A stretch of DNA of 64,000 nt from an uncultured Saprospiraceae bacterium (GTDB taxonomy: Bacteria; Bacteroidota; Bacteroidia; Chitinophagales; Saprospiraceae), in contig CALGAW010000036.1 in the NCBI GenBank assembly GCA_937959115.1, positions 62,001 to 126,000 of the forward strand. The letters are read 5' to 3'. The notes beneath the pieces were generated by a model. The model was not told where the DNA came from and searched no databases. It saw only the letters and a list, made by a program, of their open reading frames with translations. Position numbers and translations under genes: made by a program. Positions 1 through 8,222 of this stretch are shown here, piece by piece. Each line of letters starts with the position of its first letter. The stretch's first letter is position 1.

Positions 1-590
1 CTTCCAACATTGCCATTCCGCATAATGTCTTGGTACGTGGTGATTACATGTATGTTTCTTATTACTATCATGGTATTGTGGTGTATGACATCTCAAATCC
101 AGCTGTTCCAGTCCGTCATGCCTATTATGATACCTATCCTGGCCCTGAAGCGTTTAGTTATAAAGGTGTTTGGGGTATTTTTCCTTTTCTTCCTTCTGGA
201 AATATTATAGCTTCTGATATGGAAACTGGTTTGTATGTCTTTGAAAAAGAAGACCCTACCATTACAGGCGCTTATCCAACACTTGGATCTTCAGAAAATT
301 GTGGATTGATTTCTTCAAATGAAAATTATACTCCTTCTTCTTCAGTTACCTTGTATCCACAGCCCGCAACAGAATTAATAAACGTTGTTGTACAGGAAGA
401 ACTAAATGATCAAATAGATATAGCCTTGTATGATATCACTGGAAGAAAAATAAAATCGTTTGATCCCATTCATTTCACTGGTGGTTTACATGAATTTCAG
501 TTAAATCTTAGTGAAATTCCTGCTGGAATGTATGTGTTAGAGTTAAAAGGAAGTTATTTTATACAATCAAAAAAGATAATTCTTGAATAA
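1..590 (+). CDS. Choice-of-anchor B family T9SS substrate, C-terminal part
   Basis: The reading frame is open from base 3 with no start in the window, so the 5' end is cut by the window edge. The visible ~196 residues begin with a beta-propeller-like segment (PHNVLVRGDYMYVSYYYHG, then VVYDISNPAVPVRHAYYDT) that matches the choice-of-anchor B / LVIVD-repeat family of secreted Bacteroidota proteins. After a short Ser-rich linker comes a type A T9SS sorting domain: the YPQPA motif, ALYDITGRKI, and the closing IPAGMYVLEL and KKIILE. This domain directs export through T9SS and usually surface attachment or release. The role of the propeller is unknown. The -33 element of the next gene's promoter sits in the last codons of this one. 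Confidence 0.85.
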   Translation, partial: SNIAIPHNVLVRGDYMYVSYYYHGIVVYDISNPAVPVRHAYYDTYPGPEAFSYKGVWGIFPFLPSGNIIASDMETGLYVFEKEDPTITGAYPTLGSSENCGLISSNENYTPSSSVTLYPQPATELINVVVQEELNDQIDIALYDITGRKIKSFDPIHFTGGLHEFQLNLSEIPAGMYVLELKGSYFIQSKKIILE

Positions 591-613
591 ATCAGAATCT
601 GCGGTTACTTTTG
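583..613 (+). promoter_or_regulatory. Bacteroidota-type promoter for the porin gene
   Basis: The -7 box TACTTTTG (606-613) fits TAnnTTTG exactly, and TTG at 583-585 lies 20 bases upstream. Transcription would start near 619, about 17 bases before the TTG start codon of the porin gene. This supports that unusual start. Confidence 0.6.
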
Positions 614-635
614 GGCTAACAAAAATAGTGATTGA

Positions 636-2651
636 TTGAAAATTTATAGTAGCCTTATATTCTGTCTTTTCTTTTTTGCTGTGGCAAATGCACAGGAACC
701 AACGCTCATACAGCCAATTTCTGTTGATACCGTGCCAGTGATTACTACAACCAATCAAGACGACACCACTAATCAGGTGCTTTATTTTTATTTAAATGAT
801 TTTAAACTAAATGTGGTCAAGGATGAGTTTGAAAAAATTCATCGGTTCAATCCTGTGCTTTCGGGTGATTTTCAACATCAATATCTAGGAAATTTTGGCT
901 CACCACACTATTCATTAATGTACGAACCAAGACTTCGAAGAGGGTTTGACCTAGGATATCATAGTTATGATGGCTATTTAGTATCTCAAAAAGAGGTTCC
1001 TTTTTATAATGTAGAAAAACCACATACAGATGCTTTTTTCTCTGCTGCAACCCAGGAAGACGCTTTTATTGATGTTAATTTCTCAAGCAATACTTCAAAA
1101 CGATCCAATTCCTATATTTCCTATAACCGGATTAGCCATATTGGTTCTTATACGCATCAGCAAGTAAGACATACTAAGTATGTGACATCTACTTATTGGA
1201 GAAGCAAACGAGACAACTATATGGCGTTTTTTAGCTGGGCAGGGAATACAATAAAGCAAAAGAACAATGGTGGTATCTTGAGTGATACGATTTTAGAGGA
1301 CGAAGATTTTGTTAATGCAATCAGAGAATTGGTTCCAGTAAATCTTGAATCTGCCCAATCAGAATATGACAATCACGAAATCACACTTACTCAATATTTT
1401 TCGTTTTCGACATTAAAACGCAATGCAAATCCAATTATTGAATCTCAGACTATTGTCATCAAGGATTCTCTTGGCCATCCAGTAGATACAATTGTCAAGA
1501 AAAAGCGAGAACCCTCAAAATCTATAAACGAAGAGCCGGAGATCTCAGCCAAAACGTTTTTGAGCCATCAGTTCTCCTATAAACTAGAAAGTATCAAGTT
1601 CTTTGACGACAATGTCGCTACTATTGGTGCATCTGATTATTATGGAGATTTCCTAGTAAATCAAAGAGGTCTGAGAAATTACATCGCGGTAAAAAGATAC
1701 GAAAATCAGTTTAAGGCAAATCTGAAACTTGGGAATACAGAAGGCGGTACTACTATTTTGTTTCAACCAGGGCTGACTTATGCCCTTTATTTTATAGAAC
1801 AGGAACCAGAACGTTTTTCAAGGAATGACTTATTCGTAACTGCACGACTAAAAACAAAACTTCAGGAGTTTTTTGATTTGGAAGCGAATGGCCAGATAGG
1901 AATCGGCTCTAATGCAGGCGATTACACGCTGTCTGGTAAACTGTCTACTGGCATACAGGACAAGGCAACGCTTGAACTAACAGCAATGCAACAACTGTAT
2001 CAACCAACATTAATACAAGAGCGACTCTTTGTTTCTCAGGACTTAGTTTGGAATAATCAATTGAAACGAACTCTGGAAACAAACATAGGGGGTCAATTGC
2101 AATTGCCTTTTTTAAATCTAAAGATGGGTGCAGGCTATCACCTTTTCAATAACCTTATTTATTTTGATGAAGACGCAAGGCCAGCACAAGCCAGTCAAGC
2201 ACTCAACATCCTTCAGGTCTATGGTAAGCACAAGTTGAAGCTTGGTAAATTTCACTTTGAAAACGAAGTGGCGTTCCAAGTAGCTCCTGCCAGTTTTATG
2301 CCGTTACCCAATCTAGTGACAAGACACAACTGGTATTATCAAAGCTTTTTCTTTAAGGCTAAAAGCTTACAAGCACAGTTGGGTGTAGAGGCGAGATACA
2401 ATTCTAACTACAAAGGTAATTCTTATATGCCTGTTTCAGGTCAGTTTTACTTACAAGATGACGTAGATCTGATAAGCTATTATCCGATTACTGATGTTTA
2501 TGTTAGTGCAAAAGTGAAGCGGTTCTACATGTTCTTGAAGGCTGAGAATGTGATTCAACCGATTGTAAATAAGTCATATCTCACAAGTGTTTACTATCCT
2601 GGAAGAGACCTTTTTATTCGATTTGGGATTTCTTGGAAGCTCATTAATTAA
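636..2651 (+). CDS. Putative porin, Porin_10 family outer membrane beta-barrel
   Basis: This 671-residue protein has an N-terminal signal peptide (LKIYSSLIFCLFFFAVANAQ) and no predicted internal helices. The body is rich in alternating aromatic and polar strands typical of outer membrane barrels. Phrases such as YEPRLRRGFDLGYHSYDGY and the ending YYPGRDLFIRFGISWKL match the Bacteroidota 'putative porin' family (PF14121). The start is TTG at 636, directly after an in-frame TGA. No in-frame ATG lies before the signal sequence, and a good promoter ends at 613. It follows the T9SS substrate by 45 bases but has its own promoter. Substrate specificity cannot be read from the sequence. Confidence 0.8.
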   Translation: MKIYSSLIFCLFFFAVANAQEPTLIQPISVDTVPVITTTNQDDTTNQVLYFYLNDFKLNVVKDEFEKIHRFNPVLSGDFQHQYLGNFGSPHYSLMYEPRLRRGFDLGYHSYDGYLVSQKEVPFYNVEKPHTDAFFSAATQEDAFIDVNFSSNTSKRSNSYISYNRISHIGSYTHQQVRHTKYVTSTYWRSKRDNYMAFFSWAGNTIKQKNNGGILSDTILEDEDFVNAIRELVPVNLESAQSEYDNHEITLTQYFSFSTLKRNANPIIESQTIVIKDSLGHPVDTIVKKKREPSKSINEEPEISAKTFLSHQFSYKLESIKFFDDNVATIGASDYYGDFLVNQRGLRNYIAVKRYENQFKANLKLGNTEGGTTILFQPGLTYALYFIEQEPERFSRNDLFVTARLKTKLQEFFDLEANGQIGIGSNAGDYTLSGKLSTGIQDKATLELTAMQQLYQPTLIQERLFVSQDLVWNNQLKRTLETNIGGQLQLPFLNLKMGAGYHLFNNLIYFDEDARPAQASQALNILQVYGKHKLKLGKFHFENEVAFQVAPASFMPLPNLVTRHNWYYQSFFFKAKSLQAQLGVEARYNSNYKGNSYMPVSGQFYLQDDVDLISYYPITDVYVSAKVKRFYMFLKAENVIQPIVNKSYLTSVYYPGRDLFIRFGISWKLIN

Positions 2652-2736
2652 AAGTATACTTCTACTTTCTTCGCTCATTCTACGAATAAAATGTATTCAA
2701 CTATATTTACAATATCAAGCATAAAAAAAGTTGTTC

Positions 2737-3387
2737 ATGGATATTTTGTTTGAAGATAATGAGCTAATAATTATTAATAAACCCGGAGGTCTTCCAGCTC
2801 AGTCATCTAAAAAGAATGACGATTCGGTACTTAGTACGTTAGCGACTCAAGAAAATCGTCAAGTGTATATCACCCACAGATTAGATCAACGAGCTACTGG
2901 TGCCATAATACTTGCAAAATCAAAGGAAGTTCAAGCAGCTATTAACGAGCTATTTAAGAGCGGAAAGGTCCTTAAAAAATATTGGGCAGTGGTTAAGAAT
3001 AAACCAGAACAAAAAAAGGGTACCTTGATTCATTATCTATTAAAAAATGGGAAAACAAACCGCTCCAAAGCCTATGTAAAAGAAGTTGCGCATTCAAAAA
3101 AGGCTGAATTAGACTATCAGCTTATCAAGCAATCAGATCATTACTATTTGCTAGAGATTATCTTAAAGACAGGAAGACATCATCAAATCAGATCACAATT
3201 AGCAGCAATTGGTAGTCCAGTGAAAGGTGACATTAAATATGGATTTAAACGAACGAATTCTTCTAATTTTATTCATTTGCATGCTCGAATGCTTGAGTTA
3301 ATCCATCCTATCAGTAATGAAAAAATTACGATAATAGCTCCAACACCTGAAGATTCATTGTGGGAATTTATGACAAGCGCCTCCTAG
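2737..3387 (+). CDS. RluA-family pseudouridine synthase
   Basis: The product (216 residues) converts uridine to pseudouridine in rRNA or tRNA in the cytoplasm. It carries the RluA catalytic motif HRLDQRATGAIILAKS (about residues 48-63), whose Asp is the nucleophile, and the second family motif LKTGRHHQIRSQLA with the following GSPVKGDIKYG. It is short and has no N-terminal S4 domain, like the RluA/RluC-related single-domain enzymes. ATG at 2737 is chosen over a TTG two codons upstream because MDILFEDNELIIINKPGG is the normal family opening. The target uridine cannot be assigned. It appears to be transcribed alone. Confidence 0.93.
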   Translation: MDILFEDNELIIINKPGGLPAQSSKKNDDSVLSTLATQENRQVYITHRLDQRATGAIILAKSKEVQAAINELFKSGKVLKKYWAVVKNKPEQKKGTLIHYLLKNGKTNRSKAYVKEVAHSKKAELDYQLIKQSDHYYLLEIILKTGRHHQIRSQLAAIGSPVKGDIKYGFKRTNSSNFIHLHARMLELIHPISNEKITIIAPTPEDSLWEFMTSAS

Positions 3388-3722
3388 CTCATTTGCCATC
3401 AGTTAGTTAGTTCAAACTATTAATAAACAGTGTATTTAAGTAGTTACGAAACACCTGTTTTTTTTAAAAAACAACGACTCATTCTGATAATATTTCCTTG
3501 ATTTGAAAAATAATTTTCAAGCTGGTGCAGCACATCTACAATTTCAGGCGTTTTATTATTAGAATTCGAATTCAACCTATCTACTAGTTGTTTAGATTAC
3601 CAAACGAACATTTACCATTCGAGATCAAACTTGATGTTATTTTGCTGAAAATTAGCAGCTTATGAAAAAAATCTACTTTTCATGCGGGCTAGCTATGTCA
3701 TTATTTGATTAAAAAATTTAAA
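3388..3722 (+). other. Intergenic region upstream of the large adhesin
   Basis: This is 335 bases of AT-rich non-coding DNA. It holds a 7-bp inverted repeat TTGAAAA/TTTTCAA at 3503-3520 and near-miss -7 boxes (TACTTTTC near 3679 and ATTATTTG near 3700). No exact TAnnTTTG promoter, terminator or RNA gene is visible. Confidence 0.5.
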
Positions 3723-6700
3723 ATGAAAAATTTAATTCTAATTATTCTATTGTTCTTTATAGGAACAAATATAAGCTTCGCTACCCATGCAATGGGAGCA
3801 GATTTAACTTATGAGCACATCAACGGTAACAATTATAGAGTTACCCTTAAGTTTTATCGAGATTGTGCAGGTATTATGGCACCGGCTACATCAATCATCA
3901 ATATAAACTCAAGTGGATGTAATACAAGTACAACTCTTTCATTGAATAAAGTTGGTGTTCAGATACTCCCTACCTCTTGTGGTACCACTTCTTCTTGTTA
4001 TGGAGGTTCATCCCTAGGAGCTGAAGAGCACATTTATCAAGGAGTAGTCTCCTTACCTGGAAATTGTTCAGATTGGGAACTTAGTTGGAGGCATTGCTGC
4101 AGAAATAATGCAATCACGACACTGCAATCAGGAGGAACAGAATTTTTCTATATTGATGCAGAAATAGATAATGCGAGCGGTCTGAACAACAATTCTCCTC
4201 AATTTACGGCACTTCCAGTAATTTTTGTAGGTGTTGGACAGCAAGTCGTTTACAACCATGGAGTCACCGACCCTGATGGAGATCAATTGGCATTTAGCCT
4301 AGTAAATGGATTGGATAATGTCAATAACTCAGTAACCTATGTATCTGGTTTGTCAGGCACTCAACCATTAGTTACTTCTGGTCCTACGGTTATAAATCCA
4401 GTTACTGGACAAATCTCTTTTACACCTGCCATTGCTCAAGTAGGAGTGATCAGTGTCATGGTTGAAGAGTTTAGAAACGGTGTGAAAATCGGCGAAGTGA
4501 CAAGGGATATGCAGATCATCGTATCGCCTAGCAATAATACGGCACCAATCCTATCGGGTGTTAATGGAACGGCAAACTCTTCTGGAACAACAGGTCCTTA
4601 TAGTGCATCCGTCCAAGCTGGTTCTACCCTTTGCTTTAACCTTGCCACGTATGATGCTGAAGGAAACACGATAGCGCTTTCTTCAACACTTCCTACAGGA
4701 GCAACACTTACAAGCAATGGACCTAATTCTGTTCAGTTTTGCTGGACACCAACAGCTTCGGACATTGGTACACAGTTGCTTTACATTTCTGCAACTGACA
4801 ATGCTTGTCCGTTTCCTGGTAGCAATTCTTATGTCTATCAGATTAATGTACTTGGCAATGGGAATTGCAATGGATCCATTACTGCTTCAGTAACGAATAG
4901 TACTGTCAATTTCCAATACATTGGAACGTTTGCAGCTAGTCATATTTGGAATTTCGGTGATGGCAATTCTTCTAGCAGTCAAAACCCAACGTACACCTAT
5001 TCCACAGCAGGCACCTATACGGTAACATTAATTACTGTTGGACCTAACAATCAACAGTGTACCTATACGACAACAGTTGTCATACATACCAATGGCACAT
5101 GTGATGCGAACTTTACCTACGATAGCGATTTCTTCTATCCTGCCTATGTTTCAACTACTGCAACCTACTTTTGGAACTTCGGCGATGGCACCACCAGCAA
5201 CCAAGTACAACCTCCTAATAACCTAGGACCTGGAACTTGGACAGTATGCCTAGACATGGTGAATTGTGCTGACACATGCTCTACTTGTCAGGTGATCACC
5301 ATTGCTTCTTGTGATGGGGAATTGTCAACAACTGCGATCAGTCATTTTACGTATCAGTTTGAATTGATTAATAATACGGCTCCATTATCTAGCTATTTCT
5401 GGGAATTTGGAGACGGGAATACCTCTACTCAATCCGCGCCAGTATACACTTATACGGCTTCAGGAAATTATGTAGTAAATTTGACTACAGTTGATTCTTT
5501 AGGCAACCAATGTTATTATTCAGATTCAATTAATGTATGTCCTTCTGTATGTGATGCAGGATTTACGTATTCAAATGGGGTGTTGACTGCTGATGAACAA
5601 AACAACCAATACTATCACTGGTACAATGGGACGACTGGGATATACTTAGGAAACCAACCAAACCAACAATTGAATTATCAGAATGGAACCTACCTAATCT
5701 GTCTTAGAGCAACAACCGCTGTTGGCGATACTTGCATTACCTGTGATACGATTGTAATTGGAGGAACCTGCCCACTTCAAGTTTTTGGTACTACGATTGA
5801 TGCCTCCTGTGGGAGTTGTAATGGTTCAGCAACGGTTTATGCTAGCTGCGGAACAGCACCTTATACGTACCAATGGGACAACGGACAAGTTGGACCACAA
5901 GTGTCTGGGCTTTGTGCAGGCCTTCACTCCTTCACTACAACAGATGCTCAAGGTACTACAGTAGTAGGAGGAGTGACCATATTAAGTTCTTCTTCTCTTT
6001 CCGTAACAATCAGCACAACACCAGAAAGCTCGCCTGGAGCAAATGATGGAACAGCAACTGCAAATGTGCTTGGAGGAACACCACCTTACACTTATACTTG
6101 GTCGAATTCGACAAATACTCAAACAATTGATAGTTTGTCTGCTGGAAGCTATTGTGTAACGGTGATCGACGCAAATGGGTGTCAAGCGTTTGCTTGTGAT
6201 TCAGTGTTGACTGCGAGTGCTTGTGATGCCAGTTTTGTCTACTCAAATGGCTTATTGATTGCAAATGATCAAAACAATCCATTTTACCATTGGTTCCAAG
6301 GAAATATCAGTAATGGGATCGGCAACCTACCCGTTCAACCGATTAACCTTCAACCTGGAAACTATTTGATCTGTTTAAATACAGGGAATTCTTATCAGGA
6401 TACTTGTATCACTTGTACAAACATCATGATCCCACAACAGGGGAATTGTGATGCTGGTTTCAACTATTCAAATGGGGTATTTACTCCTGATGATTTAACG
6501 AACCAGTCTTACTATTGGGATTTTGGTGATGGTACTGGAAGCAATCAACCTGTTGCTCAACATGGATATTCTTCTCCAGGTACTTATCTCGCTTGCTTAG
6601 ATGTAATCAGTGCACTGGGCGATACCTGTATGACTTGTGACACTATTTATATTCAAACACCGCCACCGAATAGCTGTGATGCTGGATTTTCTTATAGCAA

Positions 6701-7469
6701 TGATATATTCACAGCAGATGTGATTGATCTTGCAAACGACTATCAATGGTATTTTGGTGATGGATCGTATGGCTCAGGGGCTGTTGCTCAGCACGGATAT
6801 AATCCAGGGACCTATTTGGCTTGCTTGTATGTAACAACAATAACTGGCGATTCGTGTACAACTTGTGACACTATCGTAATCAACAATCTTACAAACCTCT
6901 CTGGTACAATACACCGCGAAACTCAAGCTCTTGCAGATGGAATATCTTTAGGCATCAACGGCGCAGGGCATCCGTTTTCAGGTGTTTCTGTAGTGCTTGA
7001 AGATTTAAATGGGAATTTGATAGATAAAGACATAACAGACAACAATGGTCAGTATGAATTTAGAGGGTTTAATTATGGTGAGTATCAAATCAAGCTAGAT
7101 GTTCCAGGTGTCCTTCATAAGGGAGAACATGTCCGTGTTAATCCGACGACATCAACAGTTCGTCTAGACTTTACAGTCAGTTTAAAGGATAAAATTGGTT
7201 TGCCAACACTTGGTACTTCATTGCTTGTATATCCTAATCCTGCTGCAAACGCAGTAACGTTGAAGCTGAACAATATGATAGCTTCATCAACTAGGATCGT
7301 TTTACAGAATAGTTCAGGCGAAGTTGTTTTAAGGAAAGAATCAGTCTTAGACACTGGTGAACAAACAATTCAGTTAAATCTGGAGGGTTTATCAGCGGGT
7401 ATGTATTTCATTACTATTCAAAATGAAGGATTACTCCTAAGAAGCAAAGTCGTAAAGATGATAGATTAA
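3723..7469 (+). CDS. Large multi-domain PKD/SprB-repeat adhesin with T9SS sorting domain
   Basis: A secreted 1248-residue protein, exported and probably displayed on the surface by T9SS. Signal peptide 1-20 ends at FA before THAMGADLTY. The N-terminal ~240 residues form the Cys-containing THAMG module common in Bacteroidota surface proteins, followed by cadherin/Ig-like segments. From about 380 there are PKD domains (WNFGDGN, WNFGDGT, WEFGDGN) and CDAGFTYSNG modules each ending in a CxTCDTI motif. Two SprB-type repeats (about 682-830; PYTYQWDNG, PYTYTWSNS) sit among them. A B-like domain (1058-1155) and a type A sorting domain (VYPNPAANAV to SKVVKMID) finish it. ATG 3723 is preferred to an in-frame TTG at 3705. 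It is single-gene and ends at a clear terminator. Binding target is unknown. Confidence 0.88.
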   Translation: MKNLILIILLFFIGTNISFATHAMGADLTYEHINGNNYRVTLKFYRDCAGIMAPATSIININSSGCNTSTTLSLNKVGVQILPTSCGTTSSCYGGSSLGAEEHIYQGVVSLPGNCSDWELSWRHCCRNNAITTLQSGGTEFFYIDAEIDNASGLNNNSPQFTALPVIFVGVGQQVVYNHGVTDPDGDQLAFSLVNGLDNVNNSVTYVSGLSGTQPLVTSGPTVINPVTGQISFTPAIAQVGVISVMVEEFRNGVKIGEVTRDMQIIVSPSNNTAPILSGVNGTANSSGTTGPYSASVQAGSTLCFNLATYDAEGNTIALSSTLPTGATLTSNGPNSVQFCWTPTASDIGTQLLYISATDNACPFPGSNSYVYQINVLGNGNCNGSITASVTNSTVNFQYIGTFAASHIWNFGDGNSSSSQNPTYTYSTAGTYTVTLITVGPNNQQCTYTTTVVIHTNGTCDANFTYDSDFFYPAYVSTTATYFWNFGDGTTSNQVQPPNNLGPGTWTVCLDMVNCADTCSTCQVITIASCDGELSTTAISHFTYQFELINNTAPLSSYFWEFGDGNTSTQSAPVYTYTASGNYVVNLTTVDSLGNQCYYSDSINVCPSVCDAGFTYSNGVLTADEQNNQYYHWYNGTTGIYLGNQPNQQLNYQNGTYLICLRATTAVGDTCITCDTIVIGGTCPLQVFGTTIDASCGSCNGSATVYASCGTAPYTYQWDNGQVGPQVSGLCAGLHSFTTTDAQGTTVVGGVTILSSSSLSVTISTTPESSPGANDGTATANVLGGTPPYTYTWSNSTNTQTIDSLSAGSYCVTVIDANGCQAFACDSVLTASACDASFVYSNGLLIANDQNNPFYHWFQGNISNGIGNLPVQPINLQPGNYLICLNTGNSYQDTCITCTNIMIPQQGNCDAGFNYSNGVFTPDDLTNQSYYWDFGDGTGSNQPVAQHGYSSPGTYLACLDVISALGDTCMTCDTIYIQTPPPNSCDAGFSYSNDIFTADVIDLANDYQWYFGDGSYGSGAVAQHGYNPGTYLACLYVTTITGDSCTTCDTIVINNLTNLSGTIHRETQALADGISLGINGAGHPFSGVSVVLEDLNGNLIDKDITDNNGQYEFRGFNYGEYQIKLDVPGVLHKGEHVRVNPTTSTVRLDFTVSLKDKIGLPTLGTSLLVYPNPAANAVTLKLNNMIASSTRIVLQNSSGEVVLRKESVLDTGEQTIQLNLEGLSAGMYFITIQNEGLLLRSKVVKMID

Positions 7470-7493
7470 ATTTAGATTTTTGACAATGGCTCG

Positions 7494-7526
7494 GGAGGCT
7501 GTCTTAATTGGCAGTCTCCTTTTTTA
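7494..7526 (+). terminator. Intrinsic terminator of the adhesin gene
   Basis: A 10-bp stem (GGAGGCTGTC / GGCAGTCTCC, with two G-U pairs) around a 6-base loop is followed by seven T residues. It lies 24 bases after the adhesin stop codon. Confidence 0.85.
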
Positions 7527-7577
7527 TTAATAAAATGTAGAATTATTATCCTATTTAAAAAACAATAAAAATCCTTT

Positions 7578-7585
7578 TACCTTTG
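7578..7585 (+). promoter_or_regulatory. -7 box of the recR promoter
   Basis: TACCTTTG fits TAnnTTTG exactly and ends only five bases before the recR ATG. The predicted transcript would therefore be leaderless or nearly so. No clear TTG lies at the -33 position. Confidence 0.5.
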
Positions 7586-7590
7586 CGTCA

Positions 7591-8205
7591 ATGAATTTTT
7601 CATCAAAATTAATTGAAAATGCTGTAAATGCCTTTGCCACATTGCCTGGTATTGGGAAAAAAACAGCTTTGAGGTTGGTCCTTCATCTTCTAAAACAAGA
7701 AGAGGGAAAAGTAGATCTGTTTAGTGAGGCAATTGTGAAAATGCGTAAAGAAATTCAGTTTTGTGTAGTTTGTCATAACATCAGTGATGAAGAACAGTGC
7801 AGCATTTGCAAAAATCCAGCTCGAAACCAAGACTTGATTTGTGTAGTAGAAAGCCTAAGAGATATCATGGCAATTGAAAACACAGGACAATTTCGTGGTA
7901 CATACCACCTCCTTGGCGGCGTGATCTCACCAATCGAAGGCGTAGGACCAGAACACTTAAACATTGACTCCCTCCTTGGTCGAGTGAAGGACCGCGCGAT
8001 CAAAGAAGTCATTATGGCCATTAGTCCTACAATAGAAGGAGATACAACAATTTTTTATTTAAATAAGAAACTACAACCATTAAACGTTAAAGTGTCTACA
8101 CTAGCAAGGGGAATTTCTTTTGGTGGTGAACTTGAATATGCTGATGAACTCACGCTTGCTCGATCTATCATGACCCGAACTACCTACAATGACTCAACTA
8201 GGTAA
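7591..8205 (+). CDS. recR: Recombination mediator protein RecR
   Basis: RecR (204 residues, normal length) works with RecO and RecF to load RecA onto single-stranded gaps during repair. The helix-hairpin-helix LPGIGKKTALRL lies near the N-terminus. A zinc finger uses CVVCHNISDEEQCSIC. The Toprim domain has CVVESLRDIMAIE and YHLLGGVISPIEGVGPEHL, and the C-terminal Walker B-like part includes LARGISFGGELEYAD. The ATG at 7591 gives the usual family N-terminus. The glycosyltransferase gene follows after 17 bases, so the two are probably co-transcribed. Confidence 0.97.
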   Translation: MNFSSKLIENAVNAFATLPGIGKKTALRLVLHLLKQEEGKVDLFSEAIVKMRKEIQFCVVCHNISDEEQCSICKNPARNQDLICVVESLRDIMAIENTGQFRGTYHLLGGVISPIEGVGPEHLNIDSLLGRVKDRAIKEVIMAISPTIEGDTTIFYLNKKLQPLNVKVSTLARGISFGGELEYADELTLARSIMTRTTYNDSTR

Positions 8206-8222
8206 CGGCCAAACAATAATTT

